The position numbers were made by a program, and so were the translations under genes. A stretch of DNA of 64,000 nucleotides, from assembly GCA_947503005.1 (NCBI GenBank), contig CANNCA010000001.1:558001-622000 (forward strand). Reading direction: 5' to 3'. How positions within the stretch are numbered: the stretch's first letter is position 1; each line of letters begins with the position of its first letter. Positions 17,601 to 26,517 of the stretch are shown here, piece by piece. The notes beneath the pieces were generated by a model. The model made no database searches. It was not told the DNA's origin and saw only the letters and a program-made list of their open reading frames with translations. The stretch comes from an uncultured Flavobacteriaceae bacterium. Lineage in GTDB: Bacteria; Bacteroidota; Bacteroidia; Flavobacteriales; Flavobacteriaceae.

Positions 17601-17941
17601 AACCTGAAAACAAAAATTTCTTTCAAAAAGTATATGAAGTAGCAGAACTGATTCCCTATGGCCGTGTGACTTCATATGGTGCCATTGCGAAATATTTGGG
17701 TGCTGCCCGAAGTGCGCGAATGGTCGGCTGGGCCATGAACGGGGCAGGAAGCATGGAAAATATTCCGGCGCATCGTGTGGTCAATAAGGCGGGTCTACTT
17801 ACCGGCAAACACCATTTTCAGGGTACCAACCTCATGCAACAACTGTTAGAAAGCGAGGGTGTCAAAGTAATCGACAATCAAATTCAAGATTTGGAAAAGC
17901 ATTTTTGGGACCCGTTCAAAGAATTGGAAGGAGATGAATGA
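17597..17941 (+). CDS. Alkyltransferase-like (MGMT-family) protein lacking the active cysteine
   Basis: A 114-residue protein equal to the DNA-binding C-terminal domain of O6-methylguanine methyltransferases (IPYGRVTSYGAIAKYLGAARSARMVGWAM). The PCHRV active site reads PAHRV, so Cys is replaced by Ala and direct alkyl transfer is not possible. Alkyltransferase-like proteins of this type bind alkylated bases and flag them for nucleotide excision repair; many have Trp at this position, so Ala is a variant. The start overlaps the LysE stop by ATGA. DNA damage recognition is the best guess. Confidence 0.85.
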   Translation: MKPENKNFFQKVYEVAELIPYGRVTSYGAIAKYLGAARSARMVGWAMNGAGSMENIPAHRVVNKAGLLTGKHHFQGTNLMQQLLESEGVKVIDNQIQDLEKHFWDPFKELEGDE

Positions 17942-18047
17942 ATATTTCCTAATTTTTGAATAATTTGGATGAATTATCGGATAATCAAATCCTATCTCAC
18001 CATATTACATTTCAATGTAAACCCTTTAAATTCTTGACCTGATGAGC

Positions 18048-18055
18048 TATCTTTG
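18048..18055 (+). promoter_or_regulatory. Candidate promoter core for the Mrp-family gene
   Basis: TATCTTTG matches TAnnTTTG and lies 38 bp before the ATG at 18094, in a 152-bp gap after the alkyltransferase-like gene. TTTA at 18024-18027 could act as a weak upstream element. Confidence 0.5.
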
Positions 18056-18093
18056 TAATTTAGAATGAATTTGAATAGGAAGCTAAAATCCAA

Positions 18094-19236
18094 ATGAAGA
18101 TAGAGAAGAAAGAAGTCCTTAAAGCACTTGAAAATATTACCGTTCCCGGTGAGGGCCAAAACATGGTTGAAAGTGGTGCCGTGAAAAATATCCAAATTTT
18201 TGGAGATGAGGTTGAGATTGATGTTACCATCAGCAACCCAAGTCTTCAGGCACGTAAGAAAACCGAGGTTGAAATCTTAAAAATTATTCACAAGGAGGTT
18301 TACGAAAAGGCAAAGATCAAAATAAACCTTAAAGTTGAGGCTGCGGCTGCAAAACCAAAAACGAATGAAATTAAAGGCAAACCGATTCCGGGAATTAAAA
18401 ATATAATTGCTGTTGCTTCAGGAAAAGGTGGTGTTGGAAAATCTACGGTAACCGCTAACCTCGCAGTAACTTTAGCGAAAATGGGCTTTAAAGTTGGCTT
18501 ATTGGATGCGGATATTTATGGGCCATCAATGCCTATAATGTTCGATGTAGCTATGGAAAAACCATTGGCGGTTACCGTTGATGGAAAGTCCAAAATGAAA
18601 CCTGTCGAAAGTTATGGCGTTAAAATACTTTCCATAGGATTTTTCACCCAACCCAATCAAGCAGTGATTTGGCGAGGGCCCATGGCTTCCAAGGCATTGA
18701 ATCAAATGATTTTTGATGCGCATTGGGGCGAACTTGATTTTATGTTATTGGACTTACCACCAGGAACTGGTGATATCCACTTAAGTATTATGCAAGCAAT
18801 GCCCGTAACAGGGGCAGTTATTGTGAGTACACCACAAGAAGTTGCTTTGGCCGATGCCAAGAAGGGCGTAGCAATGTTTCAACAAGATTCTATCAACGTG
18901 CCTGTTTTGGGTATTGTGGAGAATATGGCGTATTTTACACCTGCAGAATTACCTGAAAATAAGTATTATATCTTCGGAAAAGAAGGTGCAAGACATCTTG
19001 CAGAAGATTTAAAAGTTCCGTTTTTAGGGGAGATACCATTGGTGCAAAGCATTCGGGAAGCTGGAGATGTAGGTAGACCTGCAGCAATGCAGACCGCATC
19101 GCCGATCGAAGCTGCTTTTGAAGAATTGACAAAAAATGTAGTACAAGAAGTTGTTGGGCGTAACAAGAGTTTACCTCCAACGGAAGCAATAGAAATAACA
19201 ACAATGGCGGGTTGTTCCGCTGTTAAAAAGAAGTAG
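18094..19236 (+). CDS. Mrp/NBP35-family iron-sulfur cluster carrier ATPase
   Basis: A 380-residue protein with an N-terminal MIP18/DUF59-type domain (about 1-90) and a ParA-like ATPase domain starting with the deviant P-loop SGKGGVGKST (about 109-118), followed by DADIYGPSMP and DLPPGTGD. This is the ApbC/Mrp family, which binds and transfers Fe-S clusters to target enzymes in the cytosol. A single conserved-type Cys occurs near the C-terminus (MAGCSAV). The NifU gene directly follows (2 bp gap), supporting an Fe-S role. Confidence 0.9.
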   Translation: MKIEKKEVLKALENITVPGEGQNMVESGAVKNIQIFGDEVEIDVTISNPSLQARKKTEVEILKIIHKEVYEKAKIKINLKVEAAAAKPKTNEIKGKPIPGIKNIIAVASGKGGVGKSTVTANLAVTLAKMGFKVGLLDADIYGPSMPIMFDVAMEKPLAVTVDGKSKMKPVESYGVKILSIGFFTQPNQAVIWRGPMASKALNQMIFDAHWGELDFMLLDLPPGTGDIHLSIMQAMPVTGAVIVSTPQEVALADAKKGVAMFQQDSINVPVLGIVENMAYFTPAELPENKYYIFGKEGARHLAEDLKVPFLGEIPLVQSIREAGDVGRPAAMQTASPIEAAFEELTKNVVQEVVGRNKSLPPTEAIEITTMAGCSAVKKK

Positions 19237-19238
19237 GT

Positions 19239-19487
19239 ATGACAATTATGACTTCTGATGAGTTGCGAATGAACGTAGAAAAGGCTTTGGAGGAAATAAG
19301 ACCTTTTTTACAAAGTGATGGTGGTGATATTACCTTAGTGTCCATTGACAATGAAAATTCGGTAAAGGTAAAATTAGAAGGTGCCTGCGTAGGTTGTAGC
19401 GTAAATCAAATGACCTTAAAAAGTGGTGTTGAAATGACCATAAAAAAATACGCTCCTCAGATTGAGGAAGTGGTCAATCTAAGTTAG
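19239..19487 (+). CDS. NifU C-terminal-domain iron-sulfur scaffold protein
   Basis: An 82-residue protein that is only the NifU C-terminal domain (Nfu type): LRPFLQSDGGD-like RPFLQSDGGDITLVSID followed by the cluster-binding C-x-x-C in GACVGCS. It binds a 4Fe-4S or 2Fe-2S cluster for delivery. The first ATG is 2 bp after the Mrp-family gene; a second ATG at 19248 is also possible. A clear terminator follows at 19519. Confidence 0.92.
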   Translation: MTIMTSDELRMNVEKALEEIRPFLQSDGGDITLVSIDNENSVKVKLEGACVGCSVNQMTLKSGVEMTIKKYAPQIEEVVNLS

Positions 19488-19518
19488 GCCAACTGACAAA
19501 TGTCATAAAACAAGATAG

Positions 19519-19548
19519 ATCACAGCAGTAGTTTTGCTGTGATTTTTT
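19519..19548 (+). terminator. Rho-independent terminator after the NifU-domain gene
   Basis: A 9-bp stem (ATCACAGCA at 19519-19527 with TGCTGTGAT at 19535-19543) with a 7-base loop is followed by six T. It separates the Mrp/NifU pair from the ferredoxin reductase gene. Confidence 0.85.
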
Positions 19549-19561
19549 AATTGAAATTTTA

Positions 19562-20623
19562 ATGATTAAAACAGACATATTAATTATTGGAGCGGGTCCT
19601 ACAGGACTTTTTGCCGTTTTTGAGGCAGGACTTTTAAAACTAAAATGTCATTTGATTGACGCATTGCCACAAGCTGGAGGGCAGTGTTCTGAAATCTACC
19701 CCAAGAAGCCCATATATGATATTCCAGGTTTTCCAGAAGTATTGGCGGGAGAATTGGTCGATAATTTGATGGAGCAAATCAAACCGTTTCAACCAGGTTT
19801 TACTTTAGGCGAACGAGCAGAAACAATTAAAAAATTAGATGACGGAACTTTCGTCGTCACTACGAATAAAGGTACGGAACATCATGCACCCATTATTGCC
19901 ATTGCTGGTGGATTGGGCAGTTTTGAGCCTAGAAAACCATTGCTCGAAAACATCGCTGATTTTGAGGATAAGGGTGTTGCCTATATGATTAAAGACCCTG
20001 AGGTATATCGTAATAAAAAGGTGGTGATTGCCGGTGGCGGAGATTCCGCTTTGGATTGGAGTATCTTCTTGGCGGACATAGCTTCGGAAGTGACCTTGGT
20101 GCATCGCAGAAATGAGTTTCGTGGTGCTTTGGATTCTGTTGAAAAAGTGCAGCATTTAAAGAACGCTGGTAAAATCAACCTCATCACCCCGGCCGAAATC
20201 GTGGGTTTAAAAGGGGATGGTAAACTAGAAGCTGTCATGGTACGAAAAACTACCGATGCTGTTGAAGATATCATTTTAGAAGTCGATAATTTTATACCCT
20301 TGTTCGGTTTGTCTCCAAAACTCGGCCCTATTGCAGATTGGGGATTGGAAATTGAGAAAAACGCTATTAAAGTAGATAATACCTTAGACTATCAAACCAA
20401 TATTCCTGGAATTTATGCTATCGGTGATGTCAACACCTATCCTGGAAAACTGAAGCTGATTCTTTGTGGATTTCATGAGGCAACATTGATGTGTCAAAGT
20501 GCGTACCAACGTCTCTATCCAGATAAAAAATACGTACTAAAATATACCACCGTCGGTGGAATTAATGGCTTCGACGGAAGTAAAAAAGAAGCGCCAAAAG
20601 CGGTAGTAAAAGCTATCGACTAA
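19562..20623 (+). CDS. Ferredoxin--NADP(+) reductase, thioredoxin-reductase-like type
   Basis: A 353-residue flavoprotein with an N-terminal FAD motif (IIGAGPTGLFAVFEAG), the family stretch GGQCSEIYPKKPIYDIPGFP, a second nucleotide motif (VVIAGGGDSALDW) for NADPH, and a late GDVNTYPG FAD-binding segment. It lacks the redox CxxC of thioredoxin reductase, which is what sets this ferredoxin-reductase type apart. It moves electrons between NADPH and ferredoxin. A ferredoxin gene follows 43 bp downstream, giving a ready partner. Confidence 0.88.
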   Translation: MIKTDILIIGAGPTGLFAVFEAGLLKLKCHLIDALPQAGGQCSEIYPKKPIYDIPGFPEVLAGELVDNLMEQIKPFQPGFTLGERAETIKKLDDGTFVVTTNKGTEHHAPIIAIAGGLGSFEPRKPLLENIADFEDKGVAYMIKDPEVYRNKKVVIAGGGDSALDWSIFLADIASEVTLVHRRNEFRGALDSVEKVQHLKNAGKINLITPAEIVGLKGDGKLEAVMVRKTTDAVEDIILEVDNFIPLFGLSPKLGPIADWGLEIEKNAIKVDNTLDYQTNIPGIYAIGDVNTYPGKLKLILCGFHEATLMCQSAYQRLYPDKKYVLKYTTVGGINGFDGSKKEAPKAVVKAID

Positions 20624-20666
20624 TTAATGATTTTAATATCTAAAGTCTAACATCTCAAATCTTAAG

Positions 20667-20996
20667 ATGACCGACATCAAAATAAAAATAACCGACCGCG
20701 AAGGCGTAACCCATGAAGTTGATGCCCCTACCGACATGAATATGAATTTGATGGAAGTAGTCCGTTCCTACGAATTAGCACCCGAAGGTACTATCGGAGT
20801 CTGCGGCGGAATGGCCATGTGCGCTTCATGTCAATGTTATGTGAAATCTGAGCATAACCTCCCTGAAAAATCCGATGATGAAGATGCGATGCTGGCGGAA
20901 GCATTTTATGTGGAGGACAATAGCCGTCTGGGATGCCAAATTAGAATGACCGAAGATTTGAATGGCCTAGAGGTAGAATTAGCTCCTGAGAGTTAA
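20667..20996 (+). CDS. 2Fe-2S ferredoxin
   Basis: A 109-residue ferredoxin of the adrenodoxin/Isc-like type. Three cluster Cys lie in GVCGGMAMCASCQCYV and a fourth in SRLGCQIRMT, with the acidic helix DDEDAMLAEAF in between. Its partner is probably the reductase encoded directly upstream. The last 4 bp overlap the end of the convergent ABC exporter gene. Confidence 0.93.
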   Translation: MTDIKIKITDREGVTHEVDAPTDMNMNLMEVVRSYELAPEGTIGVCGGMAMCASCQCYVKSEHNLPEKSDDEDAMLAEAFYVEDNSRLGCQIRMTEDLNGLEVELAPES

Positions 20997-22729
20997 ATTC
21001 TTGCCTGATAGGTAAATAAATTGTAATACCGACCCTCTTTAGCAATTAATTCATCATGAGTGCCTTGCTCCGCAATTCTACCGTTTTCAATGACCAAAAT
21101 TTGATTCGCCTTTCGAATGGTGCTTAAACGGTGTGCAATCACAAAAGTAGTTCTGCCTTCGGTAAGGGTTGCCAAACTCTTTTGAATTAAAGCTTCACTT
21201 TCAGTATCTAAATTAGAAGTAGCTTCATCTAAAATCAAAATTTTTGGGTCGGCGAGAACGGCCCTGGCAATGGCGATACGTTGACGTTGACCACCTGAAA
21301 GTTTCACCCCTCTTTCGCCTATCAGGGTGTCTAGACCTTCATCAAATCTATCGGTAAATTCATCAACGTAGGCTGCTTTCACAGCGGCGTGCAATTCTTC
21401 TTCGGTTGCCTTCGGTCTTGGAAAAAGTATGTTTTCACGAATGGTTCCCTCGAAAAGAAATTCATCTTGCAGAACCACTCCTAGATTTTTTCGAAAACTG
21501 TTCAAGTTGATCTTAGATAAGTCTTTTCCATCTATCGTAATACTACCGGATTGCGGATTTAAAAAAGTCGCCGCCAAACCTGCAATGGTTGATTTACCTG
21601 AACCCGAACTTCCTACAAGGGCGATAACATCACCCGATTTTGCCTCAAAACTAATATTGTGCAACACTTCTTTGTCTTCCTCGTAGGCGAATGATACATC
21701 CTGAAAAACAATATCCCCTTTGATATTCTCCAAGACTATAGTTCTGTTTTCTTCGTCCGATTCGGGAGTCATGTTCATAAGCTCTTCGGTACGATCCAAG
21801 CCGGCTAAGGCCTCAGTTAATTGACTTCCGATATTGCTCATTTGAACTATAGGGGCAATCATCAGTCCCAATAAAAAAGTAAAGGTCAGAAAATTACCAA
21901 GAGTCAATTCGTCCATCATGATTTTATAGCCGCCGATACCCATAATTCCCGTCGTTGCAATACCCAACAGAAATGTAGAAGAGCTGGTCATAAAGGCAGT
22001 CGCAGTTAAACTCTTTTTTACATTCTGAAACAAACGGTCAACACCTTCCTCAAAAATTTTGTTTTCCTGAGCTTCGGCATTGAAGCCTTTGATGACACGA
22101 ACACCACCTAATGTTTCGGTGAGTCTTCCTGTTACTTCGGCATTTATTTTTCCGCGATTTCTAAAAATCGGACGGATGATTTTAAAAGCTTTTAGGGCGA
22201 TGATCGCAAAAATAGCCAAGGGAACCAACGTAAATAGGGTCATCGACCAACTGATGTTCAAAAGTAAGATTAGCGAGACTATGGCGGTTATCGAACCCCC
22301 CACCAATTGTACCAAACCTGTTCCGATGAGATTGCGAACTCCCTCAACATCGGTCATAATTCTTGAGACCAATGCTCCAGATTTGGCATTGTCAAAGAAA
22401 CGAATAGGCAGAGAAAGCACTTTTTTCTGTACTTGGGCGCGTAATTCTGATATTAGATACTGTGCTTGTACACTTAATATTTTGGTCAACAAAAATGAAG
22501 TTATCGCTTGAACGGTTATGGCAAGGATCACGGCCCCAACCAAGAGTTTTAGAAAGTCGATATCTTTATTCGGAATAATATCGTCCATCAAATATTTAAG
22601 GGACAAGGGCGCCACAAAACTTGCCGCTTTGCTGATGACGATCAAAATTAATCCAATAAAAACAAGATTGCGTCTAGGCCAAATAATGGTTTTGAACGCA
22701 CTTAGCATACTGACTTTTTTTTCGGCCAT
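20993..22729 (-). CDS. ABC transporter, fused permease and ATPase (exporter type)
   Basis: A 578-residue half-transporter with six hydrophobic helices (about 1-320) and a C-terminal ATPase: Walker A GSSGSGKST, signature LSGGQRQR, Walker B KILILDEATSNLD and the IAHRLST His loop. It is of the MsbA/lipid or multidrug exporter type and should act as a homodimer in the inner membrane. Substrate is unknown; it stands alone with no lipid A genes beside it. An exact TAnnTTTG promoter core is found just upstream of the ATG. Confidence 0.9.
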   Translation of the reverse strand: MAEKKVSMLSAFKTIIWPRRNLVFIGLILIVISKAASFVAPLSLKYLMDDIIPNKDIDFLKLLVGAVILAITVQAITSFLLTKILSVQAQYLISELRAQVQKKVLSLPIRFFDNAKSGALVSRIMTDVEGVRNLIGTGLVQLVGGSITAIVSLILLLNISWSMTLFTLVPLAIFAIIALKAFKIIRPIFRNRGKINAEVTGRLTETLGGVRVIKGFNAEAQENKIFEEGVDRLFQNVKKSLTATAFMTSSSTFLLGIATTGIMGIGGYKIMMDELTLGNFLTFTFLLGLMIAPIVQMSNIGSQLTEALAGLDRTEELMNMTPESDEENRTIVLENIKGDIVFQDVSFAYEEDKEVLHNISFEAKSGDVIALVGSSGSGKSTIAGLAATFLNPQSGSITIDGKDLSKINLNSFRKNLGVVLQDEFLFEGTIRENILFPRPKATEEELHAAVKAAYVDEFTDRFDEGLDTLIGERGVKLSGGQRQRIAIARAVLADPKILILDEATSNLDTESEALIQKSLATLTEGRTTFVIAHRLSTIRKANQILVIENGRIAEQGTHDELIAKEGRYYNLFTYQARI

Positions 22730-22748
22730 ATTGTGTTTTAAAGAGGTG

Positions 22749-22756
22749 CAAAGTTA
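22749..22756 (-). promoter_or_regulatory. Candidate promoter core for the ABC exporter gene
   Basis: The minus strand reads TAACTTTG, matching TAnnTTTG, 19 bp before the ATG of the exporter gene, in the 149-bp divergent gap with the acylase gene. Confidence 0.55.
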
Positions 22757-22878
22757 CGTCATATTACATGATTCTTGCACAGTGCGAATCTAAGACTCCT
22801 TTTTGGATGAAAAATTAGCATTTCAATTACAAGTCCAGTAATTTAACAATGTATAATAAGCATTAAACTTTATTCCTA

Positions 22879-25056
22879 ATGAGATTCTTAATAGTTCTAA
22901 TAGCCCTATCATTTTCATCTTGTCAAACAGAACTAAAGACAGATGGCAGTGAAATGACCCTTCAACAGAAATCGGAAAACGTAACCATCATCCGAGATGA
23001 TTTTGGAGTACCTCACATTTATGGAAAAACCGATGCCGATGCCGTTTTTGGATTGCTTTATGCCCAATGTGAGGATGATTTCAATCGTGTAGAGCAGAAT
23101 TACATTTGGGCTACCGGAAGACTTGCGGAGGTTGAAGGTGAGGAGGCATTGTACAGCGATTTACGGGCAAAACTGTTCATGACTGAAGAAGAGGCAAAGG
23201 CGAATTATGAGAAGAGTCCTGATTGGTTAAAGAAATTATGTGATGCTTTCGCCGATGGAATAAACTATTATTTAGAGACCCATCCTGAAGTAAAACCAAA
23301 ACTACTGACTCATTTCGAACCCTGGATGCCGATGTACTTCAGCGAAGGAAGTATTGGAGGAGATATCGAACGGATTTCCACCCAAAAAATAAAGGCTTTT
23401 TATGAAAGTGGGATGGAAATTCCCGAAACGAAGGAATTTAAAATGGAGAAAGAAAAGGAATTGGCGGAACCGCAAGGAAGTAATGGTATCGCCATTTCTG
23501 GAACGCTGACCGAATCAGGAAAAACGTTGCTGCTAATTAATCCACATACTTCGTTCTATTTTCGAGGAGAAGTGCATGTGGTCAGCGAGGAAGGTTTGAA
23601 CGCCTACGGAGCGGTCACATGGGGACAATTTTTCGTCTATCAAGGATTTAACGAAAAAACCGGTTGGATGCACACTTCCGGTGATACCGATGTACTTGAC
23701 GAGTTCAAGGAAACCATCGTGAAGTTAGATGATAAATTGATGTATCAATATGGGGAGGAGCTCCGGCCCGTGGAAGAGTCGGAGATTACTTTGAAGTACA
23801 AGGACGGGGATACGTTCAAAGAAAAAGCCTTCCCTGCATACCGCACGCATCATGGCCCGATAACGTATTTGGAAGATGGCCAATGGATAGCCTCTTCCTT
23901 GATGTGGGAGCCCGTAAAAGCGCTAGAACAGTCATTTGTAAGAACTAAAAAAGATGGCTATAAGGGTTTCCGTGAGATGATGGATATTCGCACCAATTCT
24001 TCCAATAATACGGTTTACGCTGATGCTGAAGGAAACATTGCCTATTTCCATGGAAATTTTGTTCCGATACGCGATGCATCTTTCAACTATTTAGAACCCG
24101 TAGATGGTAGCAATCCCAAGACAGATTGGCAGGGATTGCATCCGGTAGATGAGAATATCGGACTTTTAAATCCTGAGAATGGTTGGTTGCAGAATTGCAA
24201 TTCCACACCCTATACTTCGGCCCTGGAGTTCAGTCCAAAGAAAGAAGATTATCCAAAGTACATGTCCATCGATCGTGAGAATTTCAGAGGAGTACATGCT
24301 ATCGAACTTTTAAAAGACAAAAAAGATTTCACCTTAGATGGATTGATTGAGTTGGCCCATGACCCCTATTTGCCTGCTTTTGAAGCTTTAATTCCAGGAT
24401 TGATAAAGGCCTATAATCGTTATGATGATAAAAATCCTAAACTTTTGGAAGCGATTGAGGTTTTGGAAAAATGGGATTATCGTACCTCCAAAGAATCAGT
24501 TGCGATGACCTTGGCACATTTTTATGGAACACGATATTATCAAGAAGGAAAATATCCCGGGGGAATGACCCCAATGGAGCGAGTAACTTATTGGGGAAGT
24601 GAAAATGGTGAGCAGTTAAAAATCTTTGAAAAAACAATAGACCAATTGACCGCAGATTTCGGAACATGGAATATCCCATGGGGAGAAGTAAACCGCTACC
24701 AAAGATTGAACGGAGACATCCGCCAGGCTTTTGATGACAGTAAACCCAGTATTCCTATTGGTTTTGCTTCCGGGCGATGGGGTGCATTAGCTGCCTATGG
24801 AGCAAGATACAACAGTGAGAATGCTAAAAAATTATACGGTACACGGGGAAATAGTTTTATAGCTGCTGTTGAATTCGGAGATAAAGTAAAAGCAAAAAGT
24901 ATTTTGGCGGGAGGTCAAAGCGGTGACCCTGATTCGCCTCATTTTGACGATCAGATTCAAATGTACGCCGACGTCAAATGGAAAGATGTGCCGTATTATA
25001 AAGAGGATGTTTTAAAGCGGGCAAAGGAAACCTATCAGCCAGGAGAAAGAAAATAA
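22879..25056 (+). CDS. Penicillin acylase family protein (Ntn hydrolase), lipoprotein
   Basis: A 725-residue acylase made as a precursor that cleaves itself. The alpha part (about 25-190) has the VTIIRDDFGVPHIYG start; the beta part begins at the nucleophile Ser201 in QGSNGIAISG, with the usual LLINPH stretch after it. The signal ends in a lipobox (LSFSSC), so the enzyme is likely a lipoprotein facing the periplasm or surface. Family members cleave amides such as beta-lactams, acyl-homoserine lactones or acylated peptides; the substrate is not predictable here. Divergent from the ABC exporter. Confidence 0.88.
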   Translation: MRFLIVLIALSFSSCQTELKTDGSEMTLQQKSENVTIIRDDFGVPHIYGKTDADAVFGLLYAQCEDDFNRVEQNYIWATGRLAEVEGEEALYSDLRAKLFMTEEEAKANYEKSPDWLKKLCDAFADGINYYLETHPEVKPKLLTHFEPWMPMYFSEGSIGGDIERISTQKIKAFYESGMEIPETKEFKMEKEKELAEPQGSNGIAISGTLTESGKTLLLINPHTSFYFRGEVHVVSEEGLNAYGAVTWGQFFVYQGFNEKTGWMHTSGDTDVLDEFKETIVKLDDKLMYQYGEELRPVEESEITLKYKDGDTFKEKAFPAYRTHHGPITYLEDGQWIASSLMWEPVKALEQSFVRTKKDGYKGFREMMDIRTNSSNNTVYADAEGNIAYFHGNFVPIRDASFNYLEPVDGSNPKTDWQGLHPVDENIGLLNPENGWLQNCNSTPYTSALEFSPKKEDYPKYMSIDRENFRGVHAIELLKDKKDFTLDGLIELAHDPYLPAFEALIPGLIKAYNRYDDKNPKLLEAIEVLEKWDYRTSKESVAMTLAHFYGTRYYQEGKYPGGMTPMERVTYWGSENGEQLKIFEKTIDQLTADFGTWNIPWGEVNRYQRLNGDIRQAFDDSKPSIPIGFASGRWGALAAYGARYNSENAKKLYGTRGNSFIAAVEFGDKVKAKSILAGGQSGDPDSPHFDDQIQMYADVKWKDVPYYKEDVLKRAKETYQPGERK

Positions 25057-25059
25057 CCG

Positions 25060-25710
25060 CTACTCTTTGGTAATAATCAACGAAGCCTTAGATCCAGCAG
25101 AAAGTAGCCATTTATTTGAATATATCATTTGCCCTTGATCATCGTATACATCGATCTGAGCCGTATTTGGTGAAGAAGAGCCTTCGTTCAAAGCCTCGAA
25201 AACCAATTGATTAAAGCCTTTTTCCAAATCAGCATTGACACCTTTAAAGGCGCCAGTCAGTAAAATGTTCGGGTCGGCAACACGCCCATTCACATAAATT
25301 TTTACGCGATCACCATCCACATATTCATGGTCACGACAAACAATACCGACGAATTTACCATTGCTCTTAACCTCGCCTAAATTCTGATCGGGAAAATGAT
25401 CTTTCGAACCTTCCTTGGCGGTTCTTGGCCCTACTTTGGGGTCTATTTTCATTTTATGACCTGCTTGAAGTAGCTTTTTTTCCGGAAGCATTTTAACAGG
25501 CTTTCTTCCCATTAACGAATCTTTGAAATTGATTTCCGGATTATCTTTGATGACATCAGGAATGCGAAGGGCCCTACCCTTATCGGTTTTTCCTTTTTCA
25601 TCTAATTTGTTGGCCGCCTCAATTTTTAGGGGCTTTGAGGGAATATCCTCCTGCGCCCAAATGAAGAGTGGAATCAGAAGCAGAACCAAGAACGTAATCT
25701 TAGAATTCAT
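25060..25710 (-). CDS. Secreted protein of unknown function
   Basis: A 216-residue protein with a clean signal peptide (ending FIWAQ) and no catalytic motif that I recognise. The first mature third is Lys/Pro-rich and probably unstructured; the last 100 residues (starting GKFVGIVCRDHEYVDGD) alternate beta-type segments and look like a small beta sandwich. It converges on the acylase gene with a 3-bp gap and is read alone. Probably periplasmic or surface-associated. Confidence 0.65.
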   Translation of the reverse strand: MNSKITFLVLLLIPLFIWAQEDIPSKPLKIEAANKLDEKGKTDKGRALRIPDVIKDNPEINFKDSLMGRKPVKMLPEKKLLQAGHKMKIDPKVGPRTAKEGSKDHFPDQNLGEVKSNGKFVGIVCRDHEYVDGDRVKIYVNGRVADPNILLTGAFKGVNADLEKGFNQLVFEALNEGSSSPNTAQIDVYDDQGQMIYSNKWLLSAGSKASLIITKE

Positions 25711-25776
25711 GTTTAAAATAGTCGATTTGTTACGCCAAAAATAACAAATACCCTGCCAGACGGGCTTAAAAGGCTG

Positions 25777-26517
25777 TTAAATCCCTAAGTTTTCGACGAT
25801 TGTCTCTGAAATCAATCGATGACCGGTCAAATTTGGATGAATGGGGTCTTTATCATAGCATTTACCTTGATATTCCAATAATACCTCATGAATATCAATT
25901 GATACCAGTACAGATGGATGGTTTATGTCTAAGATGATTTTTTTGAATTCTTGTAGTACCTCGTCCTCATAGTGAGGATAGGGATTTTGCCAAGTAAAAG
26001 GTTGCTTCAAATCAATCGCAACCGGTACGGTCTTTAATGCTAGAGGAGGAGGAGTAAGTAATACTGCCGAAATGTTTTTTGATTTTAGCTTTTCTAAGAA
26101 TGATAGCACTCCTGTTTTATAACTATCAAAGAGTTTTTGGGAAGGTTTTCCATAAATACCACAGTTGATGCCATAACAGAAAAGAGCAACGTCTATTTTA
26201 GTACTTTCCAAAGTGTTGTCCAGGCGCTCAAAAAGATACGGTCGCGGACCTGGATGGCCCACTTCTGTAAGTCCGGTAATAGTTTCACTGCTCTTGCCCC
26301 AGTTGAGGAAGTTCAAATTGAGATTGGGTCTCTTTTCATCCACTGTTTTTTGTAGCATTTCTACATAGCCGTTTTTTCCACCGTATGTCACACTATCGCC
26401 AAAGCATCCAATGATCTGGCCCTTTTTGAACGGGAATGAAGTGGTATTTGCACATCCGAGTAGGAGCGTGCCAATAGAACCGACAGATGTTAGTTTCGTA
26501 AACTGCCTCCGGTTCAT
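25777..26517 (-). CDS. SGNH/GDSL-type hydrolase with Tat-like lipoprotein signal
   Basis: A 246-residue hydrolase with the catalytic Ser in CFGDSVTYGG (block I), FCYGIN as block III and the Asp-His pair in DPIHPNLTGH (block V). The N-terminus has a twin-arginine-like NRRQFTKL followed by a lipobox (LLLGC), so it is probably exported folded and lipid-anchored. The ATG at 26517 overlaps the stop of the dipeptidase gene (ATGA), which makes it the last gene of the 30492-25777 operon. Esterase or deacetylase acting on peptide, sugar or cell-wall fragments; substrate unknown. Confidence 0.8.
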   Translation of the reverse strand: MNRRQFTKLTSVGSIGTLLLGCANTTSFPFKKGQIIGCFGDSVTYGGKNGYVEMLQKTVDEKRPNLNLNFLNWGKSSETITGLTEVGHPGPRPYLFERLDNTLESTKIDVALFCYGINCGIYGKPSQKLFDSYKTGVLSFLEKLKSKNISAVLLTPPPLALKTVPVAIDLKQPFTWQNPYPHYEDEVLQEFKKIILDINHPSVLVSIDIHEVLLEYQGKCYDKDPIHPNLTGHRLISETIVENLGI

